From: Isoetes taiwanensis
Taxonomy: Eukaryota; Streptophyta; Lycopodiopsida; Isoetales; Isoetaceae
Assembly (NCBI GenBank): GCA_021234155.1
Contig: JAJEKV010000041.1
Coordinates: 2,358,447 to 2,422,446 of the forward strand
Direction: 5' to 3'
DNA length: 64,000 bases
A program made the position numbers and the translations under genes. This document shows, piece by piece, positions 47,031 through 60,000 of the stretch. The stretch's first letter is position 1. Every line of letters begins with the position of its first letter. Below the pieces are notes generated by a model. That model was not told the DNA's origin and made no database searches. It saw only the letters and a program-made list of their open reading frames with translations.

Positions 47031-50000
47031 TAAGCAAGGAAGGATATGATATTGGAAATTTATGCCTACGGCATTCATTGTTCATAAGAAATCAGAGCTT
47101 TAAATTGTCCAATCTCTCAAAATATTTTAACAAGGCTCCTGCCATTGTATAACTATAGAATCAGAACTAGAATATATGCTACGAAACATATTTTGATCCT
47201 ATTCTTTCTGATGAAAATTTACACAGCCCAGCTTCATCTTTTATTTAATCAGTGTATAAGCTGAAGTAGAATGTGCCATTTAGACTACAAACACTTAATC
47301 AGACTTCTTCTTAAACTAGTTAGTCTAGAAAGCAAACTTTTAATGCATTGCATAAAAACCTGGTTGCATTTGGATCGAAACCAATAGCACCATCATTTCG
47401 ATTTTGCTCCATTTTAATTCGTGATACACCCGAATCATGAAGCAGCATCTTGGCCTCTGTTTGTTACAGACAAAACATTGGCTACGTTTTGTTACGCACA
47501 AAAACCTATTATACAACCGTTTGCTTCAACCGGATATACCGGGTTTGCTTCAACAAGAAGATAATGAAGAAAAACCGCTTTGCTAATGCATTGCATCGTT
47601 TGTCTTCCATGCCTAGCCTCTTCGGTACCGAACTTGGGCATCAATCGAAAGCATCCATCCGAGCTCAAGGGTAAAGCTTGAATCCATGCGAGGACGTAAC
47701 GTAAATAGGGGCGGAGCTTATAGATCTAAGTCGGCGGCGCCGATTAAGGCTATTTCGGGAGAATCACATCCATTGTATTAGGTTGCAGCAGGTTTTGGGA
47801 AACCTAACTTAAGGTTTAAATGCAAGCTAATTGCAGATCATACCATGTATTCTGTATCTGCAGATTTAGTCGTAAACCTTGTATTTTGTATTTGCAAACT
47901 TAGTCTAGCTTTTCCCATGCTATACATGTTAAATGAAAACTGCAATTCATACCTTTGTATTGGGTATTTGCTATTTTAGTCCAATCTTTTTTTCATGATG
48001 TACACCATACACAAAGGTCCACAACTTTTCTCCATGGTGTACTCCCACAGTCTTGGGAAATAGGTCTTGGGAAATAACTGTTGCTCCCAAGCTTAGATAA
48101 TCTTTAGACAATCTGGCACCATCAAGTATAAAATGCAGATACTACTATTGTAAATACATCTAGTGCACTAGTGCACTGTCTCATAAAAATTCCCGAGCCT
48201 AGGGAAGATGCCATTTTTGCATAATATAGGAAGTTTGCATAACATTTCTCCTATGGATTATGTATGCTAATGCAATAAGCCATGATACCATGACCCATCC
48301 CAATGCTCAATTTTCAAATTATTCCCCAAGCTTAGGGAATTGGAGCATGCTTAAGCTAAATTTTATGCTATACACCACGTACACGTTTAGTACTCAGTTT
48401 TTGAAATACTCCCAAGCTTAGGGGAGATAAGTATGCATCAGCATAATCATAATTAAAAAAAAAAAAAAGAGGACGGCATCAACATCCACCTCACTGGTCA
48501 TATCCCTATAACAAACAAGACAACCCCATAAAGATGACGGTAAAACAAGAAATGTACAAACTACACAAATAATACCAAAAATGCCATCTAACTGAACATC
48601 GGCTGTCAACTCTGAGGCTGTGCTTCCTAAGGAAAGGCAAGAAAGTGCACTAGCCATTCTATCAATATCAAGTAAATTGGCACGAGTAAAGTGATCCACA
48701 ATACAACATTAGGCACTGTAATACTAACCTTATTAACTCGCAAAGTATCTCAAAGTAGTTTTCATTCTGCCCAAATCATGAAGAAATCCATTGTGAATAG
48801 TATGGTTGCAAAAAAGAAAAATCTCTTTTGCAACACGCTTCTCTTGTTCAAGTTCCCATAATTTATACAGACACCAAGCAAAGTAATCCACAAGACAATA
48901 TCAGGTTTGGCCTACTAAAAAAGGATATATCGGTCTAGCCATGTGTCCATACCAAGTGTATGCAGCTATCAATGCACTTCATAATATTTGAATTGGATTG
49001 GATAATTATCAAATAAGCTGCACCATAAGCTGAACACGAAGGAGATGGGAGACGACGCCACGATAGAAGAAGAGGGAAAAGAAAGGGTAGAAAAAAAAGG
49101 TATGACATGGCAGAACACGTGGCATAGCTAGAATTGCACCCTCGGGTTAGGCAACCCTGCTAATAAAATTAAAGTATACTAGTTATGGTGCCTGGCGTTG
49201 CCGGGCTTTAGTAGCAATTTGAAGGGGTGGTTTTTCATTGTTTTATTTATAGTAACTTTTATGAAGATGCTTTTATGGTCTGGTGTTGTTGGGCTTCAGG
49301 AACCTTTGCAAATTTATGATGTAATGTTAAAGCAACAAAGCAGAACTATTTTTGTGATCTACATCTTAAACCAAATTGTCATTACAGAAGTATATAGTTG
49401 CACATTGATGCGCATAACAACATCATTTGAATAGTATGTTCCGTCTAAAATAATGTGAGTGCATAACAATGAATTTGGAAGAAAAGTTTGAATTTGAAGT
49501 TGGAAGGGAGAAATATGAATTTAAATAGGCATTGAAATTGTAATTATCTTCATGGTTGAAGATCAATCATGTTTACATCTCTGAAGTTAACCTTTAGTAG
49601 CCGCATTTCTATGATTGTGCTAGAAATAAAGCATACATCAACAATTGCGATTGTATAATTTTGAACACAATGCCTAGACTAATCCATTTAACGTATGAAC
49701 ATAGAGATCAATGGTGAAACCCTTTTGCTGTTCCGTGGTAGTTTTATTATTATAATCAAATCAGGGAAGAAATATAATGGTTCTAAATATATCGTCACAT
49801 GGTTTCCATTTTCTTATTATCCAAAAAATACAAACCAAATCATAGGAATGGCCATTAGAACAATTAGATATGGAGAGTGCCTTCGCAAAAAAGCACCATC
49901 CTCAAGTTCCCGTCTTTGAAAGGGGCTTCAGTTCAAAAAAGAAGCTGATATATCTTTATACATACTCATGGTGACAAAGTAAATACGGGCTCCTTGTATA

Positions 50001-50265
50001 TACACAACTCACATATACATTGCTAAACATCACATTTTGAAAAGATAAAAAAAAAAAATAAATAAATAAATAAATTGCACGCCTCTTAGGTTCTAGAATA
50101 TTTGGGTTCACATTGTATTTGGACTTCGAATTGATTGAATTTTCGAGTTGTCTATGTCTTTTGTTGTTGACATAACAAATCACTTTGCTATGATGATTAG
50201 GGCATAAAAAAAAAATGCAAAAGTTGTTTGTATGCTATACAACCTGAAATAATCGTGTTGCCTTC
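47031..50265. other. Unassigned; minor repeats
   Basis: No gene is firmly supported. 'cccaagcttaggg'-like words recur near 48090, 48327 and 48412 with related flanks, suggesting decayed tandem units of about 100-200 bp. A poly(A) run lies near 48455 and an (AAAT)n microsatellite near 50055. A minus-strand candidate first exon at about 47370-47437 is described with the exon at 45625. Confidence 0.35.
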
Positions 50266-50450
50266 AATATGTAGCATAATAACAGGGGGTTTTCTTTGTG
50301 TTTTTATACGTTTTTCACAAAGGTTTTCCTAAGATTTCATGGCATATTCGAATAGATGTACTAATGCGTACATCTAGAGTGCGCCATTTCTTAGTCGTTG
50401 ATTTAGCTTTTTTTTTCAATGGTCCAACATCCAAGGGCTCACAACAAAAG
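50266..50450. repeat. Left flanking repeat of the FANCF-like block
   Basis: It starts 'caatatgtagcataataac' and aligns for about 180 bp with 18337-18515. The first 37 bp also match 19217-19253. Confidence 0.75.
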
Positions 50451-51016
50451 TCCTCTTTTGATTTTAGGGGCTGAACATGCAAGCCTCCTGATTGCATTTT
50501 AGGGCATTCTGGCTATGGCGCCTTCTGGAGCTTTGCAAAATCGGCCAGTAAATTCGGAAGTTCACATTTGAATTGATTTGCATGTAGCAAGTAGGGGTAG
50601 AGCAACTCGTGCTTGGGGATTGCAAAATTTAGAGCTTTAGGGTTTCTGTAGGATCCAACAGAGGTTCGTTCGGTGGTCTTCTGTGTACTTTCTATTGTTC
50701 ATAGTGGGCCGGAATGGGCATACAGACTGCCGGAAAGCAAGGCAAGCAGGCAAAAGTTGATTCGAAATGGCATATGTAAAATCGCACAGAGGTAAAGATA
50801 TTGCTGCGATTTCTGGCATGAGACAGTGGAATTGCACATAGGTAACTCAGATTGCTGTTGCAATTCGTTTTTGGATTGGTTGTTTGTATAAGGAATTGGA
50901 ATTGAAAAGGTCTTTAGATTCCGGAAAAGTTGGATCCGAGCTTCATATTTCTTCATTTTCGGCAGACTTAGGCTGGCAGATCCTTCTCTGTCGTTTATGC
51001 TCAAATTGCCTTGCAG

Positions 51017-51970
51017 GTGCTTTTTTAGATATGCTCATACTAGCATCAGGTTATCAATCTACTGGAGATCCAGTTTTATGGCAGCCTCAAAGCGTGAAAA
51101 GGGCATTTGAATGGGCCACCATGTTTGAAGATCTCATGGCAAAATTTCCTGCGACCAAAGAGGGTGAAACATCTAAGGAAGCCTTTGATCTGGCTCTCTT
51201 AGATCTCATGGAGCTCGCCGAGGCCCCGAAACTTCTTGTAAGTGCTCTTACTGGTGCATTTGGAATTGGCAATGGACAGCTTGTTCCTGTTATTGTGCTA
51301 GCCTCAGAATTACACAAAGAGAGCACTTCTGTAGAATGTCCACATGCAAACCAAATGCAGAGCAGGAAGCGGTCTTTTGATGAAATGGAAGACGAAAGGC
51401 CAGAGAATCTACCAGCTAGGGTAATGGTTGATAAATTTGAAGAAGGAATAAAAGGGCAGTTATTCTCCTTGGTAGTGCAACAATTGAAGGATAGATATTC
51501 TTGTAAGACATTGGTGGAGTCCCTCAGTCGGGACTTAGAAATAACTGGAAGTTCTCTTGCCAAATGCAGCACAAGTGTTAAGGATTCTATGGATATTTGG
51601 AAGAGATCAGAAAGCTAGCTGGAGACAAATGCAAAACAAGTTACTTAATTTCTTACATTCTTATCCAGTTTTATCATCACAAAACCAATTGTCACGTTAC
51701 TTTGATGGATGGTGGGAAATATTTGCTAGGTCATTTGAGATCAAAAGAGGGTTTGTGCTGGAATTTGCCACCAATCATTGCAGCATTTGCTTTGAGACAT
51801 GGCACATTAGCTGAACATTATATCAGGGAGATTGAGAAACATGCGATTGAGAAAGAAAGCTCAGGCCTTTGCTCGTGCCACTCATGTTGTAATACCCTAT
51901 GTTGTAAATACCTTATGAATGCTTTGCTATTTTGTCTTGATGTTATTTGCTTTTTAGTAATTAATATTTA
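51017..51970 (+). pseudogene. FANCF-like fragment, frameshifted
   Basis: The first frame (open from 50884; likely start Met at 51031, or an acceptor 'ccttgcag' just before 51017) encodes 'DPVLWQPQSVKRAFEWA'. This resembles the N-terminal 'WDP..V.RALQWA' segment of Fanconi anaemia group F, an adaptor of the FA core complex in interstrand-crosslink repair. It continues for about 195 residues and ends at 51618. A second frame, from about 51597, continues with 'WNLPPIIAAFALRHGTLAEH' and stops at 51971. A one-base shift near 51560-51610 separates them. No intron is seen between. Identification rests on one short motif and overall helical character; the frameshift could be decay or a sequence error. 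Confidence 0.45.
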
Positions 51971-51989
51971 GGCCCATTTTTACCTATGT

Positions 51990-52138
51990 TTGTTTTAGTT
52001 AGGGCCCGAAGGGCCCAAATTTTTTTTTGATATAACAATCAACACACAACTACCATTAACATTATTAACACAAACCATTGCATTTAACACATTTAAATTA
52101 AAATCCCCCTTAAACCCCCTTTGGTTTGGGTGCAGTAA
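51990..52138. repeat. Right flanking repeat of the FANCF-like block
   Basis: It contains the hairpin 'gggcccgaagggccc', a T-run, 'aacacatttaaattaaaatc' and ends 'ggtttgggtgca'. The same series (with 'ggccccgaaggggcc') lies at 19440-19662. With the left repeat it brackets the coding block. Confidence 0.75.
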
Positions 52139-54655
52139 CCAAATATGTAGAAGACGGATACCTCAAGAAAATGGGGGCAGTGTAAAAACAACCTTATTGT
52201 TTAGATATGCAATGCTTTTTGATAAGATGTCTTTAGTCTCAGACTGATCATAATAAAGCATCATCTGCATAAGAACAATTTTGAGGCTCAATTGATGGTA
52301 GGAGATCATCATCTACATAAGAATAATTTTGATGTTCTCAATTGATGATAGGAGCTTGGGATCTACATTGGTAGATCCGCAAGCACAAAGTGTCATGACA
52401 AATACTAGAAAGATAGGAACGTGTGGTTATAAACAATAAGCAGTTGGTCTTCTCATCTTCATAGGAATATTTGATTAATCTAAAGCATGCCAACATCTCT
52501 TTTTCAGTAGGACTACCTTCTATTGCATTATTCTGCAGGCTTATTCTGTGTCATCCCATGCCCTAAATTTGATATAACCTATTATGTTCATGAATGTCCC
52601 TCATGAATGTCCCTCAACAAGCAAGCATCGCTTCACCAACTATGATAATGAGAATTTAAATAACAAAATATTAGTTATGAAATAGAACAATTGCCTTTTG
52701 TTTATGCATTTTCAGTTTCTCTATGAAACCAACAAATGTTACATTCTTCTATTTCTTTATTTGCATATAGATGCTCTAGTGCATGTAGAGATTGTTAAAG
52801 ATATATTGAATGAATTCCCTGATCTACAACATTTCTTGATATGTAGGTTGTAAACAAAAGCTTCTATTTCCAGTTCTTTTCAGACGTTGGTCTTATACAG
52901 TCCGTCATAATTATATTTGGAGAAATGTCTCAACCAATAAACTCATCTGCAATAAGATATGCATATTTCTAGTATCATGTCATAACTCTAAATTATTCGC
53001 ACAAAATTTGATCTCACATTCGTGTTGGTCTATAAAATATGCCTTAAACCTGATTAAAAGAACTTGAATAGTGTCCTTGTAAAGAAGTAAACTAAGTTCA
53101 AAACTAAAAAGCTTCTAACTGATGGTGCAGTTGAAAGCATCAGTCGCACCTTTTTTCTTAAAGCAAGCAAAGGTAAAATCCCATATTATCAGATGAATCA
53201 TGATTATTATAAACATCACTTGCAGACCCAAATATAGTAAAAAGAGAAGAAGCATCAGGCAAACCTTCTTCTTCGATAGAGTAAACACCCCAAAAGCTTC
53301 GGGTGAACCATTCATAATTGAACATCATTTGCCCTCATTTCCTAGATATATATTTCAGACCATAGAAAATGAGAATAATTACACAATACAATGCAATAGA
53401 ACGTTATAAGCGTACAGAAAAGACCTTAATTGCTCTATGGGGAGGATGCAAAATCCACACTTAACACTACACATTCAACTTTCAATTCTACATTCTTGTT
53501 CCTAAACTATTGCAGCTACAGATGAAATCTTTTGTTTGTCTTTTAGTTGTGGCACTATTGTTGATGCCAAATACTGCTCTGTACAGCAAATGCAATTCAG
53601 AGTTAAGTGAGCTATGAAATGCCTCAATTATAATTTGAGGGGGGTTTCACTACCACAATGCAGAGCTCTGTATAATAGATGGGATTGCTCATTCTAATGC
53701 CTGCTTGCAAGCCCTCAAACTTTTTGATATTATGCCACTACCATATGACGCTCCTTACCTGAAACACCATATATACCTTACTTGTTGGCATCTTTAACTT
53801 GTGGCCCGTCCTTCTCTACATTATATATCCAACAAACCTGGAAATCCCAACACGAAGACAGTCATTTCGATAGTCAGATAAATGCATTGACTTACTATAT
53901 ATAAATACATTTATAACAGAAAGTTTTAGTACACAGTAAGAATGACGCTAGTTCAGGTCGCACAGAAATATGTTGATATTAGGAAGACTAGATTACATAG
54001 GATTTTTGAACAAAATGACAACCATCTATACAGCAATTGCCTACCATCCACATGGAATAACAATGCTTGGGAAAATAAAAGCCTTGAAGTAAGAAATATA
54101 AAGCACAAAGAGCCATAGCATCCTGTGGAGTAACCCTAAGATAAAAGATCAGTTTGCTGAAAAGAGCATAAAATGAAATAAATAGGTTTTTTGCAAAGGA
54201 GTCCAGGGTCTTCAATCTGCTAATGCATGGCAAAAAAGAATATCAAAATGGTAACGTGAGAATGAAAATGTGCAAAATTGGAATGACAGCTCACCTTTTT
54301 ACTTGCATCTTGCTTTCAAATGAACACGTATCGTTTTGAACATGCTAGCAAACTGTCGCCTTAAAGCTCGAACATCATAACATGAATGAAGATACAACCC
54401 TATGTGGAGAAGTCCATAGTATGACCATGTTAGGTTTTAATCAAGCACTGAAGGCAACAAAGAACACAGAAGAACATGATGCTATTTTAGAAGGCAAAGA
54501 AGGATATAAGATATTTCTTTGAAGCAGCAAATTGCAGCTCATATTCTGGAGGACACAAAAATGTTGAGGCAAAAATCGTTGCAAATATCTATGCATTAAG
54601 CCCTGGATTGGTAGATCAGTGGAATTGAGAAAATGAAAAAGAACAATAAATTTAC
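52139..54655. other. Unassigned
   Basis: No gene recognised. 'gacagtcatttcgatagtcaga' near 53862 recurs at 55015, and there are other short shared segments with 54-56.4 kb, so part of this stretch is a decayed local duplication. Confidence 0.35.
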
Positions 54656-55008
54656 CTTGGCAAGCTTGTCTAATGTATGAGCACATCCATAGTGCATTGC
54701 ATGATGATGAACTCTGTGCACAATGCCAGATTGACAAAAGTCCTTCACTAAAAGCATTAGGAACGTATTAGAGCCATCATACCTTGTTTCATTGGGTGAG
54801 GTGGTTGTACTGAGCCTCACCTTCTTTGCACTTCCTAAAGGGGGCAGTGGCATGTGCTGAAAATGATGTCCTATGCAGAGAAGCCTTCTTACTGGAGAAT
54901 AATGTAAAACAGCCTGTAAGAGGTAAATTACCTTTGCTGCAGATGGGTTGTCTTTGTATTTATTGTCTTTTGGATGGACGTGAATAGCGAGGTGCAGGAG
55001 AATGGGCA
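54656..55008 (-). other. Candidate exon, unknown protein
   Basis: On the minus strand the segment runs from 'gtctgcag|' to 'ccaag|gtaaat', good splice signals, and is open throughout (353 nt). It starts with an ILLHLAIHVHP peptide that faintly resembles an ankyrin-repeat helix. The donor region recurs near 56410 in a diverged duplicate ('tttaccttggcaagc'). I cannot name the protein or connect exons. Confidence 0.35.
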
Positions 55009-56845
55009 CTGCAGACAGTCATTTCGATAGTCAGACATATAAATGCATTTTAATGCATAGTAAGACTGATGCTAGAATGGTAAAATTGCTATATTTTGAT
55101 ACATGTCGCAAGGAATGCAACACCTATTTAGTTTTAGTTTCCATCAAATTTGCAGGTTGATGATGATCTTGCAATATTCCATACTATTTATAGAAATCAA
55201 AGATGGATAGATCTGCAGAATTGGCATTATAGACAGGTTCTTGCAAATAGTTGGCATTAAATAGCTTCGTGTAGAACAAATATTAGACCAACCTAGGATT
55301 GGTGTCCTATTCTTTGGTGCTTGTAAAAGCCACTATAAAAATCAATGTCCAGCTAAAGAACAAAGAGAAATATCAGAGTTTAATATAGTTCATTCACTAA
55401 TTACCGAGGTTCAATTCCAAACGATAATCAGAGTTAAAATAGCCCATTCACTAAAATAATCATTATTAATTAATTTCTGGAATATCTAAAAGACCTTCTT
55501 ATAGCTACCTACATGAAGCAAGTTTGAGGGGTTTGATTTAAGAATCTAGGAAATTCCTATAGAAAGAATTTGCGAATAGTAAGAAGTATCAATTGGGGAT
55601 GATTTACATTATCCAATACAATAATTAGAGTTGACATAACTTGTTCAATAAAATATTCTTTACTGTCTAATTTCTATGATTACTGTTTGATTTCTCGAAG
55701 AAGTTGAATATCTGAAAAGCCTTCGTACAACTAGAGAAAGCAATTTTGAGGTGTTTGATTAAGAGATGTATGAAATTCGTATTGAAGCTTATTCAAGGAT
55801 GTAGGAACCTATATAAAATTTAACCAAAAGAAACCTTATGCATTGCCTATAACTACAAAAATTCAAACTCAAATTTGACAGTATCAAGGTTTGTGATTGT
55901 AATTGGCATGCAAACCAATAGTGCCACTTCAATTGTACTATCCAAAAAACGTAGAGGGCTTCTAGATGAGGCTAAAAAGGCTCCACGATATCCTCCATCA
56001 AGTGCAGTGTAAGAATTCGTTTGAGTCAATAAATGATCTCTCTAAGTTGGCAATATGATAACCTGCAAATGTGAGAGGCTTGAAAATGCAGAATGAGAAT
56101 AGCACTTATCTTACATAGAGACAAACCAAACCTTACATGTTTGATTGATAGCAAGCTTCAGTTCTTGCAATGTACATCATAGCGTTTTCATGGATCTGGA
56201 GGTCCAAAAGCACTGCTTCAGAAACCTTGTTGCTTGATACAATAGTTGAAATGCTCCAGCACAGGCTCGAACTTTCCAAATGCAAGAAAACAATAAGAAT
56301 TGTTTCAGTAAACATTCAGATTGATCCAAATTGTATGCAATCTATGTAAGAACACATGGAGCCCTTGATCGGTAGATCACTGGAATTGAGGAAATGCAAA
56401 CGAACAGTAAATTTACCTTGGCAAGCCTGTTAAAGTAGCTCTTGAAGGAATTGCAAATGAAACCTGAAATTGTCGTATTTTATTGCAAAAATATGTTTGG
56501 AGTAGAGCAATTTTGCACTAATTCAATGTCAAATATCGTACCAAGTTTTACCAGATTGCAAGACAACCCGAGAGAAAAGGGTCACCTTATATTTGGTCTT
56601 GGATTCTGAAATTAAAACAAATCTTATGGCTGCACTGAGAACGTGAGGCTCAATAAAAGACCTTTTGCTACTTGAACGACAAAAATTTGGCTACTTGCTA
56701 GCCCCTGGAAACTTTGACCTCTTGCTTCTAGAAATATTAAAGCTGAAATGTTAGAAAGCTAGAAACAACAGATATGTAGAGTAACATATTTCAACTTATA
56801 TGTGATGGTAGCTACAATGCTGTGCCTATAGTTAAGCCTCACATA
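55009..56845. other. Unassigned, with diverged local duplicates
   Basis: A segment near 56363-56430 ('gatcggtagatcactgg...tttaccttggcaag') repeats 54605-54670. No convincing gene otherwise. A minus-strand frame at 56133-56315 is short and unidentified. Confidence 0.35.
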
Positions 56846-57015
56846 GAACAAAAGAGGGCACACCAGAAGAAGAGGGCACATGAGAACATGGGGCATCAGA
56901 TCCAATAGAATAGAGCATACCAGAAGAAGAGAGCACATCAGAAGATGGGGTATCACATCCAACAGAAGAGGGCACAACAGAAGAAGAGAGCACATCGGAT
57001 CCAACAGAATAGGGA
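56846..57015. repeat. Imperfect tandem repeat, about 60-bp unit
   Basis: About 2.7 units of the pattern 'agaggGcac..cagaagaagaG.gcacat...atccaacagaat'. It yields a Leu-rich minus-strand frame (56759-57031) that is explained by the repeat alone. Confidence 0.85.
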
Positions 57016-60000
57016 AGAAAACATATGACACCAGAAGACCGAAAAAAGTCTAGCTAATCTATAAATGTCAATCGAACTTACCAAATGAATTGTTGAAAAT
57101 GGCCTGGAGCATATAAGACCCAAGTAAGCAGCAGCAGATATTTTAATTTGTAAAATGTAACATTTTCAATTTATCTTCTACATGCTTCTGCAATAGCTCT
57201 TTTGCATTATTCATTTTTTCTTCTCTGTAATAGCAAAGATACATGCATCAAGATGTGGAAGTTGAAAACTTACCTAATCTGACATATAGAGTCACCAAAA
57301 CGAAGTTGAGAAGTGATGAAACTTGGTATATGGATGTTTTTCAGTGCCTGAAATATGCTGCCAGAATAAAAAAAATAAATCCTATTTCTATGTAGAAAGC
57401 AACGATATGTTTGGTACTCCATACCTCTTAATGTCTCTGATTTGTGAGACTCAGAACTTTCAACCCCATCACCAGCTTCTCAAACCTGGAAGACAAAATA
57501 TAAATCAATCCATATGGGACACATTGCAAAGAAATCATTTATAAAAAAAATTAAAGACTTGGGGTCTGCCTTCTTACTCAGCTAATAGCTTAATTCAGCA
57601 TGCAAACCCTGCCACCAAACACTTGCATTACAAATCTTCTCTCGCCATGAGAGTCATGGACCTGGACCAGAAAAAAAAGAAGAAAAACCTTATTTTACAT
57701 GCTAGTCTCACACAAAGTATTCCGCCGGAATGCAAATTCGTCCAAGATCTTTTCTCTCAGATTTTTTTCCTGTAATACACAATGAAATTCAATCATAAAT
57801 TGAAGGACCTTATGATTTTGCTGCCCCTTGATGTCCTTGCGGCTCCATGCTCCAAGTAAAAACTCCATCTCAAGCTGCAGGTGAAAGTTCCAACCAACGG
57901 TTTTACCCTCTTATAAATCTAAAACCCTAAGAGCTATTGTGCAAGAAGGCAATCCAACGATGCTAGTGTGACATCCATCGCCATGCCTAAAACCGAAAGG
58001 GGCAAATCGATGCCTGAAGATTGAAATGGCAAACAAAATCATACTAAAATTCTGGATTTGGAAAATTCTAGATTTTTGGAAATCGTTTTTTTTTCTTTTT
58101 CCGGCATCCAGAATCCCTAAAACCATAGTGAAATCAAGTAGGAAGTAATGCACAGTTGGTGCGAATTACTGCATTATTCCACTCATTTTAAATACCATAA
58201 ATGTTCCTCCACCTGTTCACGGCGGCGCCGCTCAAGCCTTCTTCCGGAAGCATTTCGTCTGCAGGCAGGGTTTCTTAGCCACGGGGGTTTTCGGCAGGTA
58301 AACCCAAGCTTTCTTCTCGCGACGGAGTTCTTTCGCCGCCCAAGCTTTCTTTACGGCGCGGATTTCTTTACGCACCAGATTTTCTCAGCGCCATAGCCAA
58401 GTTCTCATCAGCACACGGTTTCCTGAAGTATCTTTCCTAAATCTGTAGCTTCTGTAGCTTCTATATATATGTTATCTGTGCCTAAATCTGTAGCTTCTAT
58501 ATATCTTTTATCTGTGCTTGTTGCCTTTGGCAAAATCTCCAAGAATCTCCAAGAACTTGTTAGATTGGCCAAATCTCCAAGAACTTGTTGCATTTGAACC
58601 CCGCTCACCGAAGGAGAGAAAGAATTTTGAACACCGAATCTTTGATTGCAGGATGGGAAGGGGCTAGGACACCTATTCATGATGCTGCAGAAGATAAAGC
58701 AGCCATAGCCACAGCTTCCAAAGGTCGATAAAAAAAGGGCATTCTCAGAAAAATAGAGTATCTTGTTCTCTGAATGGGGCAATGGTTCTGCAGTTTGACA
58801 TCTATTCTGCAGTTAGATTGAAGCTTAGGCCATCTATTCACAGTGCTGCGTAAGATTCCATGTGTCTTTGTGCAAAGATTTGATGTCGGAACAGAGCTTG
58901 CCGCCCAAAACAGAGTAAGGAACGTAATTCGCCCAACTGTGCATTACGTCCCGGAAAGTTCCTTGTCTCAAAATATTCTCTCGGGAATATTCCCTGCCTC
59001 AGGAAATTCCCTCGTGAAATTTCCTCAACCAGAACTTTCCTTATTACAAAATCAAAAACATTTTTCTCCGTACCGGAAATTTCCAGATTGACAAGATTGA
59101 TTAGAGTATGGGTGCACATTTCTTAAAGTTTATTAGAGTAGGGGTGCACATTTCTCGATAATATGTCCTTGGGCAATGGCTAAATGGTGGCGGATCACGG
59201 GACACTGCATCAACCCGATGTCACCATCGTATTTATAATCTACTACTACTTTGTCTTAAAACTCTTCAAAATCTTCGTACGAAGACATGCATATTTCACC
59301 ACTCCACGCCGGACTTGAGCTCCTCTTCTCCATGTCTTGAACCTTGAGCAGGGCAACCCTGCTTTATCTAAGGTGAGCTCATTCTTCCTACATTTCTTAT
59401 TTTACGCTTGAAGTAGTTAACCGGGTCGCCAAAAGTAACATGCAAGTCTGGCACTTTGTTTGAACTGTGAGGCATTTTAGTGGATTTAAACGGCTTTCGA
59501 CTGCTTTGATTATAAGTAGAAAAAGTCTGCCTACAGGAATGCCATCAGGCTTGGTGATCCTGCTTCTGTCAGTTTCACTTTTACGCTTTCTAATTAGTCT
59601 TCCTCATTGTGCATTCACGGTTTAAAACTGGGGGTTTTTGTCTGGAAGCGTGTTGGAGAGGGATTTTCTACACCAGTTAGATGCTAAAGCCAATTTCCTA
59701 CCGGAGTGGATTTTGTGTAAGCTCATGCGAACCCACGGCCTACTTTATGCCGTGAGAGAGTGGAACAGGGTCCTACATAATGCAAGTTCTCTAAGATTAA
59801 AGCTAGTGTCTCTCTCTCGAAATTTGTGCTGGAGTGTGTTCCCTTTTTTTTCTTTGCAAAAATCCAACAGCCACAGATTCAGCAGTATATTTAAGGGAGG
59901 ACGCTTCAGCAGCAACCTTTAGAGATTCCTTGACCTATAATGATATCTTGCTGAACTATTTTAGAAAATATAAGTGTTCTTATTGTCAGAGAAGGGCCAG

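Noticed and set aside
50266-52138. Helitron carrying the FANCF-like block
   Set aside because: Shared ends and hairpin are suggestive, but I could not find TC and CTRR termini or an A|T insertion site.
50268-52150. Target-site duplication AATATGTAG around the FANCF-like block
   Set aside because: The left occurrence is part of the repeat's own consensus (also at 18338 and 19218), so the match at 52141 may be chance.
56759-57031. Leucine-rich minus-strand frame resembling a membrane protein
   Set aside because: It is the translation of an imperfect ~60-bp tandem repeat.
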